The notes below the pieces were generated by a model that searched no databases, had not been told where the DNA came from, and saw only the letters and a program-made list of their open reading frames with translations. Positions 12,011-23,450 of a DNA stretch of 64,000 nucleotides are shown here, piece by piece. The DNA is from Atopsyche davidsoni. Lineage: Eukaryota; Arthropoda; Insecta; Trichoptera; Hydrobiosidae. The stretch spans positions 11,307,501 to 11,371,500 of the forward strand of contig JAILWY010000003.1 in the NCBI GenBank assembly GCA_022113835.1, written 5' to 3'. How positions within the stretch are numbered: the stretch's first letter is position 1; each line of letters opens with the position of its first letter. A program made the translations under genes and the position numbers.

Positions 12011-15000
12011 AAGCTTTTGACTGCTTTAAATGGTATATCCTGGCTTTTGTCTTTCAAAAGAGAAGCATACATAAAAAAAAATGTTATCTTCGTCAAAAAT
12101 TTTTTTTTATCAAATAGCTGTATTTTTAAAACGATTTTAAAAATTATTAAAAATAATATTTTTAGTAACTAAGACGATGAAAATTGCTCTTTTAAATTTT
12201 TTTATTCTAATTTTAATTTTTTAATTTTTCGACCACCATGTCTCCGTAGCTGAGCAAATATTTGAATCGTTATATGCATTAAAATCCCATTAGAAACATT
12301 TTGAGATTCTTTTTTTTTTTTTGAACAGGCAACAAATTTTTGGGTAAATAAATTTAAAACAAATCATGTTGATGAATGACACTAAAAACAATTAATTTGC
12401 TGAAATAAACTAGTTGATCTTGTCTTATGTGCCTTTAACAATAATATTACATTAAAAATGAAATAGTTTACACTCGTGTGTTATAATTGAGGATCTTTTA
12501 AAGACCTTTTAAAAAAAAAATCATATTTGACTAATTTTAATTAATAGGACACATTTACGTTGTGCACTATTATGAAAAAGGTTTGAAGGTAGAATCTCAG
12601 ATAAAACGATGATAAAAATTTTCTATAGAAGAATATATAATATATTTATATATATTTTCATAGAAAATTTATGGGTTAAAATTGCGGATTGATCTGATAA
12701 TAGTAATTGGTTGTGTTTTATGTTAAGATCTATTCTGCTTATATTAAACTTATAAATATTTACTTAAACAGGATTATAATATCATGAAGCACAAAGTGTA
12801 CCCTCATGAACGATATAGAATATCGATTTTGGGTGATATTATTGAAAAAAGAGTACCATCCCTCACGGGAGTTCCAAATATATTTCATTGACATATAGTT
12901 CTCAAGGGACATTTTTTTCAGAGTATTTCGTGAAAATGTCATCTTTTGTGGGAAAAAAATAAAAACGGCTATATTTGTGGTAGAAACTATTCATTCTGAT
13001 AAAATATATAAGTTTGAGATATATAAATATATAAATATATATATATTTTTAATAATTTCATTGATCGTTAATATATTGATTATTTATTTAATAAGTTGAC
13101 AGTTATTTCTATAAAACTGTTTTTTTGCCAAATAATTTAGCCGAAAAACTAAATAGTAAACAATAAAAATAGTAAACGCCATTAAATGTGGAGTAACCTA
13201 AAAATCTTAAAAGATTTTGGGTTTAATTTTTCTTTCCTAGATTGATATTAAATTATAATTATATAAGTATATCATGTGAATGTTGGAATCATAGAATAAT
13301 TCGTCAGCAAATTCACTACTCACGTATCCCAATTAACAAGGATAGCTGTAATATTGTATCTTTGTAACAAAATTCATTCGTTATTAAAATTAATATGAAA
13401 TTACATCCAATTACATGGTACAACATTGAATTATGAAACGCAAGCTGGCAGTGATCGAAATACATATGATTTAATGTGAGATTAGTAATAGATACCTCCT
13501 TATGTATACTATATAAACCTATTGGAATCTCAGAAACGACATGTCTGTTAAATGTATTAATAGAATTCCAGCATTTATTGGTAAATGCTTATTATATTTA
13601 GATATTATAGCGTTATTCCTTTCAAAACAAATAATTGGTATTAAATATCTACTATGCATATAATCACATAATCATAAACAGATATTTATGAGACAATGAG
13701 ATCTCCTCCACCCATAAAAGGCATCGTTAAGCTTTATTGGACTTATTCCGAGAATAATTTGTTTATTCAGAAAAAAAACAATACATTTATTTTTCCCACG
13801 CCTTTAATAAAAATTTTGATGCAATTCGACATGCAATTACTTGCTATAATACTTAGTAAAACATATAAGTCTTGGTTATTTTAACTATCATATTCCAACA
13901 ATTTATATTAAAACTATCATATTCCAACAATTTAAATATAAAGCGTTTTATATGCAAACTTCAAAAACTTATAAAGGCGTGTTTTGGTCAAAGGTTTTAT
14001 CAAATTTTTTTTACGATGCTACTATAAATCGAAATGTCAAAAAATGTTTATTTTCTCTAAAGCTTTTTGGTTTTTGAAATTAAAATATGCTTACATAATA
14101 AATAGACATCTAGTAAATAATTATTAGAGCACTTAACAGTAAACATAAAATGACAAGTATTACGCAAACAAATAAAATAAGTATTTATATATTTTTATTC
14201 TATGCTTTGTGGCAGATGCAAAAACAAAAAGAAAATTTTGCATGAAAGCTCTATTCTTTCGTGAAAATTCAGGTCATCTTACGTGCACCTGTAAAATATC
14301 GATTTTCCGACAGACTGCGAAACAAAATAAATAAAAAACAAAGCTAGAAAGTCCGAGATTCCAGGTCGTGCGATTCCAAAATAATACCTGAATTCCTCCG
14401 TCATTTCTGTGGAATATCATTTTTATAGTTTCCGATCGCGTTCCTCCACCGCCCTACGTTTTAGCATCCAATAACCATACCAGGTATGCGGCTGTAAAAA
14501 CATCTTAAAACAATGGGATACGAAGTATGGCGAAAGACGTGAGACTTTGATTTGTATGGGGGCAGGCACGCCAATGGTACTCTTTATTGATATATTCTGA
14601 TGTGATTTATTCGCTATACTCAGTTTTTTGAACTCTGAAAAATAACATATTTAAAATTAAACATACTTACTGATATAAATATATTTTAACCTGTGTTTGT
14701 ACAGTGCGTGGTGATTTTTACATGTTATCAAAGTAAAATTAAAACCTCGATACAATCACTCTAACGCTTTGAAATTTGATGTGTATTAAATTTATAAAAA
14801 AAAAACTCGACAATGTCGTTGCATCTGTATATTGTTTTGTAAAAAAGAAGTTATAACAATCTGCTTCAAAATTTATTACAAGGCGGTAAAGTCATTGCCC
14901 TTTTCCGGCGTCGGTATATTCCAGGATAATACTATTCCCTCCTCTCTAATAAATTACTGAAATAGACATAAAAGTCCTTTTTCATCGCAAAGTAGGCAAA

Positions 15001-16317
15001 ATGTCCGTATTGCGTGCATCTTAAAGCCATACAGTATCATCAGGAAAGGTATCGCTGCCTTATCGTACCCAGGGGATGCTATTAAACGGTCCCCCATCCT
15101 AGATTTCAATTATCCCTGAAACGGATGTGCCGTGTGGAGGAAGGATGGACTGTATCACCTGTAAAACATGATATCACAAACACCAGCTCATATATCACTC
15201 CCCGAATATAGGCTTTCAGTAATAAAATTTTCATGCCGATTGTAATTTTTACAGTGAATACGCAGTCATATTGACTATTGCATTATTACAGTGACATTTT
15301 AAGCTAGTAAAAAAAAATGTTGTAATAATTTAAAATTGTAATTATTAACTTAGTAATAATAAAATAGCAAAAGTGAAGATTTTGAAATGCTCTGAATCTC
15401 CTCACAGGATGCAACGGTAGGAATATTTGCATCTTTCAAGAGGTCATTTATCAACCTGGGAGCCGAGGTAATGTGATTTCGCCAGGTATCTAGATACACT
15501 GCAATTTCAGAGTATTACTAATACAGAATTCATCGAACCGGGTCACTGGGTCGGATCCACTGCACTCGGTAATAGTTACCTGTCCTTACCTTGGCTAGCT
15601 TCAGGTGAATTGCTAAATATGTACCGCATAAATAAACACCTTGACTTTTACCCTGCAACGCTATTCCATAGCCTCAATTTCCTAGTACGGCTTTCATCAG
15701 GGCTGAGTATTTACACTGAAGTATACTTTTAGCAAATTTTCAAGTTAACTTTACAAAAACCTGGATATTACATATTCCGAAATTTGCAATAGCTTGAATA
15801 AATAACCTATGATGAATTTAAAAAAAGTAACGCTTCTGATAGCTTTCTCTTCTTACAAGGCTTCGTTATAATTTATTCGACTTTTGTTATAAATAAAAAT
15901 GCCTTAAAACTCGGATGTCACCTTTATAGTACATCAAAATACGCGTACGACTCTGGGAAGGCTCGAGTGCTCCGAGCGACGAATCATTGTTTCATGCGTC
16001 ATGATGACGTCACAGTACTGTATGCGCATCGCATGGAGTGTTGACTGAAATTGCAGTAGTTTGATATTATTAAATTGCTCTATTTAAAGCAATTTCTCTC
16101 ATAATTTACAAAAGAAAAATGTCAATCGTTTTTACATTAAGAAAAAAAAAATGTAAATAAACAGAAAACGTTGTTCAATCGCAATCAAAGGTAACTTACA
16201 AATATCACGTATAGAGTCACTGAAAAACATAAAGAACGATTTCAGAAAATCTTATACACAAATTAATTGATGGTAGTACTATTTGCGAGGTTTTTTGATT
16301 GTATGAAGGTATTCTCA
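12011..16317. other. Non-coding, with several GC-rich islands
   Basis: AT-rich to about 14.3 kb, including an A/T-rich hairpin near 12616-12670 and a 29-bp tandem duplication at 13883-13940. GC-richer blocks follow at about 14330-14580, 14880-15180 and 15390-15720, the last two nearly contiguous. Another GC-richer patch is at about 15930-16050. No long frame or recognisable protein. A 60-nt stop-free segment at 15408-15467 with splice-like ends is discussed among the rejected items. Confidence 0.45.
13883..13940 (+). repeat. 29-bp tandem duplication
   Basis: AACTATCATATTCCAACAAT occurs at 13883 and again 29 bp later, with the following bases nearly identical. A simple local duplication. Confidence 0.8.
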
Positions 16318-16510
16318 TTTCACTGATCATATACACATGCTGAGCCAGCGTTCATGGTTTTCTGAGAGGAAAATAGTGTAGTGGGTCTCCGGGTCTTTCT
16401 ACAACGCAATTTTATATCAGAAGGAAAAGTTTGCGTATTGCTGCTGCCCAATAGCATTATTATATAATCCTTTCGTTACAAAGCTCTGGCGTTTAGATCT
16501 GATATTCTAT
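16318..16510 (-). repeat. LINE 3'-end-like repeat, copy B
   Basis: Aligns with copy A and with the 32.3-kb copy. The minus strand reads TLAQHVYMISEM after a stop, and the far end carries the shared 'acaaagctctggcgtttaga' block. Together with copies C and D it defines a roughly 200-bp repeat. It lies about 90 bp left of the hAT-type MITE. Confidence 0.6.
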
Positions 16511-16600
16511 CTGCAGCAAGCTACAGAAACAATACCACCTCGATAAAGTACTTCCACATAATCATACTCCAATACCTGTTTACACACGCTTAGTGTACAG

Positions 16601-17027
16601 CAGAGGTTCCCAAAGTGGTCAATATCTAAAAAAACTATACCGACGTACCTTTTTGGAGCTTATGACATAAGAATACGAACCATTATGATCGTTACAGGGG
16701 CAATAAACTCGGATGGGCAGCGAGCTAATTGGTTGTACGAAGCGCCGATGGGCGTAATAAAACAAATTGATTTGACAAATATTCCGAGAAAATAAGAACA
16801 CCTGTACGGCTTAGGAATGTGGGAACTTTGGCGACCGAGGACAGACAGACAAGCCCATAAACTCACTCTCTGTACAGTAAACCCCATGAAAGTGAGTTGT
16901 TCTATATAAGATGTCAAAAATATGTTTGAAGTTGATGAATTTGTAAAAATTCAATATATGCAAGGCACGGGGTCGACGAAAAACAGGAAAACTCGACAAG
17001 GGGTCGACAATAGTTTGGGAAACTATG
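16601..17027. mobile_element. Non-autonomous hAT-type element with target duplication
   Basis: The left end CAGAGGTTCCCAAAGTGGTC and the reverse complement of the right end (CATAGTTTCCCAAACTATTG) are imperfect terminal inverted repeats of the CAnnG-TTCCCAAA type common in hAT elements. The flanks are GTGTACAG on the left and GTGTTACAG on the right: an 8-bp target duplication with one extra T. Length is 427 bp with no transposase. Short minus-strand frames inside it (16619-16999) are incidental. It lies about 300 bp upstream of the proposed transcription start at 17331. Confidence 0.75.
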
Positions 17028-17328
17028 GTGTTACAGTATGGTAGCTATGCACATACAACAGAAAGAGGAGAACGGAGAGTTTCTCAAAATAAAGATTAGA
17101 AAAATGCGTAAAAAAATTTTTGCGGCAAGTTTGCTGTATATAATAAAAAAAATATTTTTTAAATGATTGCATATTTGTATTTATATATATATAAATATAT
17201 ATAAAACTTGCGCGATAGGTTTAGAGTGGAGATACAGGCATATACACACGTAGTCTCTGCGAACAGTAGTAGGGGATGATTCGTTGTAGCCGAAGGTGTC
17301 AGGCGCCTCGGTTTTCAGTTCAGTGTTT

Positions 17329-17363
17329 TCAGTCGCTCGCGAGCCGCCGTCGGGGAAGGTTGT
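17329..17363 (+). promoter_or_regulatory. Inr + DPE core promoter
   Basis: TCAGTC at 17329-17334 matches the arthropod initiator TCAKTY. Taking its A (17331) as +1, position +28 begins GGTTGT (17358-17363), an exact match to the downstream promoter element RGWYVT at the required spacing. No TATA box is evident about 30 bases upstream, as is usual for DPE promoters. The surroundings (about 17225-17520) are CpG-rich in an AT-rich region. A second initiator-like TCAGTT at 17315 has no matching DPE. Confidence 0.6.
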
Positions 17364-17565
17364 TCGCCGAAACTCAGCATTTCTCGTGAATATATCGAAA
17401 GAAAAACTTTAACGAAACCCTTTAGAAAATATCGGGTAAAGGAACTTCGATATCGTGATTCGATCCGGTAGCACATTTTGTATCGGGAATTGTGAATTCG
17501 CGGCGTGGAGAATTCCGATCGTTGTTGTCGGTTTTTAAAGTTTTGTTTTTTTTTTTTTTGCGGCG
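17331..17565 (+). other. Putative untranslated first exon (5' UTR)
   Basis: About 235 nt from the proposed start site to a consensus splice donor, GCG|GTGAGT (GT at 17566-17567). The stretch is GC- and CpG-richer than its surroundings and contains no ATG on the plus strand, as expected of a non-coding leader exon. A T-rich run precedes the donor. I infer that it is the first exon of a plus-strand gene and splices to an exon carrying the start codon, most simply the one ending at 34044. A minus-strand frame at 17422-17661 is low-complexity and not a gene. Confidence 0.5.
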
Positions 17566-17679
17566 GTGAGTATCAACGGTTTTTTTTATGGTTCTTTGGT
17601 ATTTGTATTTTTGATTCAGATAACACTGATATAAAGTATTTGATACAGAGGCAGTAAACATTTGTTAAAGGTTTTAAAA

Positions 17680-19045
17680 AAATGCTATTTATGTTTAAAA
17701 ACGTAAATTAAAAAATCTTCAAAAAATAGCATTTTTATTTATAAAAATACTGTTTAGTCATTGATATATATTTAATTAAAAATTGAAAAACAGCTTGGTA
17801 GTATTTTAAACCCCCAGGGAGTTCTTGTTTGAGGCATTCATTTAAGGTTGAATTTACGCTTGTTTTTGACATGCCTTGAAATGTCTTTCTTTTTAAAAAT
17901 AACTCTCGTTTTGGTAATAAATAAATCCAGTCAAGTTACCCTTTTGGACGAATTACTAGAAAAAATACTTTAACGCTGGTTACGTTTTATTTTCTTACAA
18001 TAAACGTCATGTATTTATAACGTGTGATATATTTGCTAAATTTATAAATAAAATAAGGGAAAATAAAAAAAATATTTTGTTGGATTACTTTTCAAAAAAA
18101 AAAAAATTATATTTTAATATTTTTAACATAGTTTTTTTTTAAATGTAACCATTTTTACATAAAGCTTTGAAATATAAAATGAAGCAATTTTATTAATTTA
18201 TCAACAGCCAAATTTGATTTTAGTTTGAACAAAATAAATTGTTTATTTAAACATATATTTTTGTTAGGTTTCAACTAGATTGGTTTTTTAAACGGTACTT
18301 ATATTAAAATAAAGAAATAATCAGTATATTTCGTTTTTTTTTTGTACTTTTTTTACTTTTGAATCTGAACCAAGTGATATTTAGTTAAATAATATTATTA
18401 ATATTGAAGTCTGTATTTATTAAAGGTAACAAGTTTTTGCCAATTTTGAGATTGTGTAGATTTATTATATTGAAAGTTAAATTTATATTTTGGCAGAACA
18501 AGATAAACTAAATATGTAATGATCATCAAAAATAAGCTTAACTGAAGCTATTTTTAAAGCAAAATATAATGAATTAATATATTTTTTTATTTACCAATAG
18601 TAAAATATTCAACTAAAAATACAGACAGAACAGAATAATAGTCTGCGATTATTTTCATACTTTTTGTAATCTGCATTTAAAATTGTAAGGCATTCTGCAT
18701 AATAAATAAACAATCTACCCTAAAATTCCATTGTATATTTTTTCTCGTAACATAAAATCTCATTTTTATCGCATTAAATAAATATCAACTATTTATTCAT
18801 AATAAACATAATACACACCAAGTTGATATCGTCACGCCTGAAAAACCTATTTTTCATAAAAGAAAATATCCTGAAAACGATATCGGGGTATCACATTTTA
18901 GCATAATATTTTACTTTACTACGCGAAACTTAAAATTCAAAGATAAAAAAAGTCATCGATCGCGAATCGCGTAATAAATTCATATTAACCTACAAAAAAG
19001 CTCGGCTCCCAGGTCGTAAATTGCGATCCGGGCTTAAAACACAGC
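17680..19045. other. AT-rich non-coding
   Basis: Long A and T runs, no recognisable repeat. A GC-richer patch at about 18985-19240 follows and extends into a 78-codon plus-strand frame that has no known domain. I do not call it. Confidence 0.5.
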
Positions 19046-19325
19046 GTGTCTTTCAATTCACCATGCCATAAAGCAATATTAGTCTGCGGCCAGTGGCATC
19101 CGGCCTCGGAGGCTCTTGCAGATGTCTCTGTCGAGAGAATTTTTTATTTTGCTAAAAAGAATGCCCCCAGAACCGTCTTGACAATTTACGTGACTCAATT
19201 CAGCTGGTGTATAAATGCATTCGAGCAAGACTTTGGTATATTTCGAATAAAAAATGTTCGCAGTACTGATGCAGTGAAGTAGTTTTTTAATGCTTTCAGT
19301 AAAACTTCTTGTAGATAGCAAATGT

Positions 19326-19475
19326 ACAGGGTTAGGCAGGAAGGTATGGAAAACATTGGTGGATAAAAGGTATCTGCTTTTCAGAAGATTTTTGTAATAT
19401 AATTCAATTAAAAAAATTTAAGTTTCGTTGAAATATGTTATTTCAAATCATCCATACCTCCCTGCCTAACCCTGT
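19326..19475. mobile_element. Small TIR MITE, 150 bp
   Basis: ACAGGGTTAGGCAGGAAGGT at the left end is repeated inverted at the right end. The inverted repeats are 25 bp with a single mismatch. The interior is AT-rich and non-coding. A TA precedes the left CAGGGTT end, suggesting a Tc1/mariner-type insertion, but the right flank is TG, so the target duplication is not intact. Confidence 0.8.
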
Positions 19476-19510
19476 GTTTAAATTTTTTGAATTTTTGTAT
19501 TCAGGTTTTA

Positions 19511-19640
19511 AAGAGGAGTTTGGCAACATTTTTTTATAGGGAAAATAGTGTAGGGTCCCCGGATCTTTCTACACTTGCTGCTGCCCAATAGCATTATTAA
19601 ATAATTCTTTCCTTACAGAGCTCTAGCGTTTCTAGAAATA
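19511..19640 (-). repeat. LINE 3'-end-like repeat, copy C
   Basis: Shares the 'gaaaatagtgtagggtcccc', 'ctgctgcccaatagcatta' and 'gagctctagcgtttcta' blocks with copy B in the same order. Truncated and diverged at its left end. Confidence 0.6.
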
Positions 19641-21570
19641 TTATTTAATATTTTTTTTTATAATTTACATGCTGCAGAAATACTTAACTGGATAAAACCT
19701 TAGTTAGCTGTACTTGTTACTCTTCAATTTCTATCATCCTACAATCCTACTCTCTTTAAATATCATCCCTTTGTTAACCCAGAAAAAACTTTTAAAATAA
19801 ATAGTTGTAAGAATAAACTGATTTCAATTTATATATATTTACAGTCAATAAAATATATTTTTTCCATAAATAATGTTCAGTTAGAGTTGATAAGATCAAA
19901 GAGAACGAAAGAAGTGAAATAAATATTTTAGTTTGTGTATTTATGATAGTAGAATTAAAATCAATAAGATTTTAATAACGTTTTAAAATATGCTTTGGCC
20001 TTAAAATAAACACAAACGTTATTATAATCCAGAGTATTAATTTAATTTAAATTTTTTTTTAATATTTGTTATTAAAAAATGATTCAATTAAAAACATAGT
20101 TTTGTTTGTAGCTTAGTATCATTACACAAATATTGTCTGAATCTGAAAAACGATAAGGTTATGGTGTAAAATTTACTCGTTGTATAATTCAATATATCAA
20201 TGGGATTATGATCAGTTTATTAATGGCTTGCGTTTTATTTGCAAGAATTTGCCTAAGACTTAAAAATTAAAACCTCAAAGCTGTGCTAATGACTGATAAT
20301 GGATGAAAGCAGATTAAATAAATGAGTAAATAATTTGATTATGTTTTGCGATTAGCAAAGCTGGTGTCTTTTCGATCAACAGGTGAAATATTTTAAGCTT
20401 CTTAATATTATTATATCTAATGCTTTTAGTAAATTTAATTTCATTGTTTAAGAGGATATCTATCGATTAGGTATACTTAAGATACATCACTTAAGTTATA
20501 CTTTTCGTAAATTGATTATTTATGTGATTACCAGTAAATAATGGTATCATGGATTTTATATTTTAAATATTTATTTATTTGCCACTTTGGTTTTAGATGA
20601 GATAGAAATGTTTATTTTTAAAAAAAAATATGAAGTCTTTTAAAGCTTACACTTTGAAATCTAAAAGATTTTTCTTTATAAATTTATTCATTTTAGTAAA
20701 ATATCGGCTTTAAGATATTATGAATTATTTTCATTGAAGAAATTCAATTTTTTTAAAAACCACGTATCACATTGTTATCATTTTACCATAAATTTCAGAA
20801 TAAGGCATAAAACGTAGAAGAACTAAAGTGCTTTGAATATTTTTTATAAACTGGAGTGGGCACGATGATTTCTTACTTGTTAATAATTATTCCTTTTGAA
20901 AGCACAAGACCCGTTAAATATGCAAATAAATAATGAATTGTGCCAACAGTTAGAGCGCAATGATCTTCCACGAAGATATTTCTGCATAGAAAATACGACA
21001 TCGAATAATTTTACTCCGAAATAAAATGTTTCAAATATACAAGGGCTTCATACAAATCGCTTAATCAAAGCAGCTTTAAGAAAGTGTTTATTTAAAACAG
21101 TGAATTCTGAAAATCAAGCTTCATCGCAGGGAGGCAGGTAGAACCTTATTTCAAATATACTAAAAATATCCGACAGGTATTTAGATGCTGTTCGGGGTTC
21201 GGCGTAGTCGGGGATGAGTGGACAAACAGGGTTAGTCTGATGAATTCGTTTTAAGCATAACCGAATTAAAATTAGCCCTTCAAAGCCGGACCTTCCTACT
21301 CTTTGCATTTGCCGGAAGCACGTCATTTTTTATTTCAATTGGATCATTTTTCAGACGGCAGTGTCCTAAATCAAGCTACGTTTTTTAGTATAATTTTTAA
21401 TGTGTTACTGCCTGCAGATATATTTTCTATCTTTCCTGATGTCAATTGGAAATGGAAATAAGGGTACATCTAAGCTATTTTCACTACTATCCTATATGAA
21501 AATGCTTACGTAATAAATATGCATTGAATGGTTTATTATTTATTATTTATAAATAATACATTCATTATTA
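19641..21570. other. AT-rich non-coding
   Basis: No recognised repeat or gene. A GC-richer patch at about 21110-21320 has only an incidental 70-codon minus-strand frame. Confidence 0.5.
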
Positions 21571-21805
21571 TTACTAATATGATTAGGCACATTAGTTCAT
21601 ATATAGAAGATGACTTAAAGAAACTCTCAGAAAAATATCATCGTGATCTGTGTGGGATGACACGATGATATTTTTCTGAGAGTTTCTTTAAGTCATCTTC
21701 TATATATGAACTAATGTGCCTAATCATATTAGTAATAATATAATAAACCCGTAATGGGTAATAAATACGCATGTGATTGACCAATCCGTAAAATTGATAT
21801 ACATT
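21571..21805 (+). mobile_element. Foldback element, copy B (perfect 75-bp arms)
   Basis: Positions 21571-21645 and 21661-21735 are perfect 75-bp inverted repeats around a 15-nt spacer, followed on the right by the family tail to about 21805. Perfect arm identity implies recent insertion or recent arm homogenisation. No coding capacity. Confidence 0.9.
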
Positions 21806-21880
21806 CATTATTCATTTACCTTACAAGTTTATTTTATATACAGAATATATGTATTTCAAAGTTTGCAGAAAAAAATTTCA

Positions 21881-22010
21881 TGACCTGGGATTCGAACCTA
21901 CATATTAACTTGGAGAATAGTTTAATTCTCGTTCAGTTACTGATTTGAACACTTGGCAGCGAAATCCGAAAAGCTGTGGGTTTCGAATCCTACCGGAGTT
22001 TCGCGTCATT
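21881..22010. repeat. Pair of oppositely oriented tRNA-like fragments
   Basis: CCTGGGATTCGAACCT near 21884 is a B-box-like sequence on the minus strand. GGGTTTCGAATCCTAC near 21978 is one on the plus strand, followed by GTTTCGC, which can pair with GCGAAAT upstream. Neither forms a complete tRNA. These are probably tRNA-derived SINE or foldback pieces just downstream of a foldback element. Confidence 0.4.
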
Positions 22011-22734
22011 TCACGAATGAATCAAATGTGAAATGTCTGAATACGTTTATCAAAAACATTTTTATATTCAAAAATAAAATGTGATAACTTAGCTTTCATT
22101 GTAGCCCATAAAATTCCAGAGAATCGTTTCACTGGTTAGACGCCATTTTCCAGTGCGAGCCTTCCTAATGCCAAGTCGACTGCAGTCGGTAAGTTTTGTG
22201 GGAATTTCATTATGCCGAATCGTTCAGTCGAATCAAATTGAAGTAGAATTCTTACCCTGGCACCGCCGATATGGGATATTTACATACGTTTGAAGTTATT
22301 TAATTCAAATCCTATGCTATCTTTCCCTCTATATTCCGAAATACATTATTATTTTGTAGTTTCGTGAATGCTACTTTGCGATCCTTTATTCGGCCAAAGT
22401 AATCTGCTTAACTTCAACCTGATTAGTATAATAACAATAGTTTACAAAATTGACTAATTTATTTTCACTTATTTATTATTCAATAAAGGAATCGTTCATA
22501 TAAAATAACATGGAATAAAATAAATCCGTTGACCGTCAATAGAATAAAATCACTTTCAATAGCATCTTTTCACAAAATATGTATTCAAACAATTTATTAA
22601 ATAATTCTTAGAAGCACACAAGTTCTTAAGTCGGATCTGAACTGAGAAATGTGTTTTAATTGTTAAAATTTCGATTCAACCAACGATTCAGAAATATAAC
22701 AACCGCATTGTGGTTCAACGCCTTTAATGCGATG

Positions 22735-23450
22735 AGCAAATCTCGATTCAGATAAATCGGACGCAATCTAGAATAAGGGTAGCTTCAAGGTACAAAACAT
22801 TTAAGCTAGGCTGCTTGAATCTCTCAAACCCACAAAAGCGATGGGTAACTACATTTTTGGCCAGTAGCAAATTAAACCAGAGATTCAAGACGTATACTTG
22901 AATCAAAGTAGTATCGAAATAAAATATTGTACATAACGCCATCTAAATTTCGAAAATATCTGTCACTCTGAAAAAAACAATAATCTACGACAGGCAAAGC
23001 GCAAATACCCCATGGTTGCTGTATTAATAATAACCAAAACTTGCCCATTGCATCCGAAACCAGATATTCATCTAGAACCACGGAAGTATCGAAATATAGA
23101 TTATTCTTAAATGTTGTCTAAATCTTTAAGACTACGCCGTTACTCCAAAACTATGGCAATCAGCGACAAAAGCGCAAGAACTTTTTGGTCTGGACTTTAG
23201 CGCTGTTACTAACTGAATATTCGTAAGGCATTCACGATGTAATTTGGCATTAAGATAGTATCGATACACACACCATTCTTGGCTATGTCATATAAATCTC
23301 TCAAAGCTCGCTGTCACTTGGAAACTATGGCAATCTAAGACAAACGGAGCGCGAGGACCACTTGAAAATGTTGGATGACTATATTGTCAACTCAATATTG
23401 GCCAATGGCAAATGCCGCAATCTTCCTGTCAACAGGGTAGTCTTGAGAAT
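22735..23450 (+). repeat. Old tandem array, period about 173 bp
   Basis: Three diverged units begin with AGTATCGA at 22910, 23085 and 23257 (spacings 175 and 172). Each continues through a block like 'tgtcact..gaaactatggcaatc.acgacaaa.gcgc', with the shared motifs in the same order. Weaker similarity may extend left to about 22735. Short minus-strand frames across it are incidental. Confidence 0.6.

Noticed and set aside
15408..15467. Possible 60-nt exon with CAG acceptor and GAG|GTAATG donor, reading CNGRNICIFQEVIYQPGSR
   Set aside because: The text looks protein-like, but 19 codons without a stop are easily found by chance. No second exon in a compatible phase was seen nearby, and it lies upstream of the proposed promoter. 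Kept only as a candidate for conservation testing.
16619..16999. Overlapping minus-strand frames of 60-85 codons
   Set aside because: They lie entirely inside the non-autonomous hAT-type element and show no transposase motif.
19046..19282. 78-codon plus-strand frame in a GC-richer patch
   Set aside because: No domain, no homology I recognise, and an equally long minus-strand frame overlaps it. Typical chance openness.
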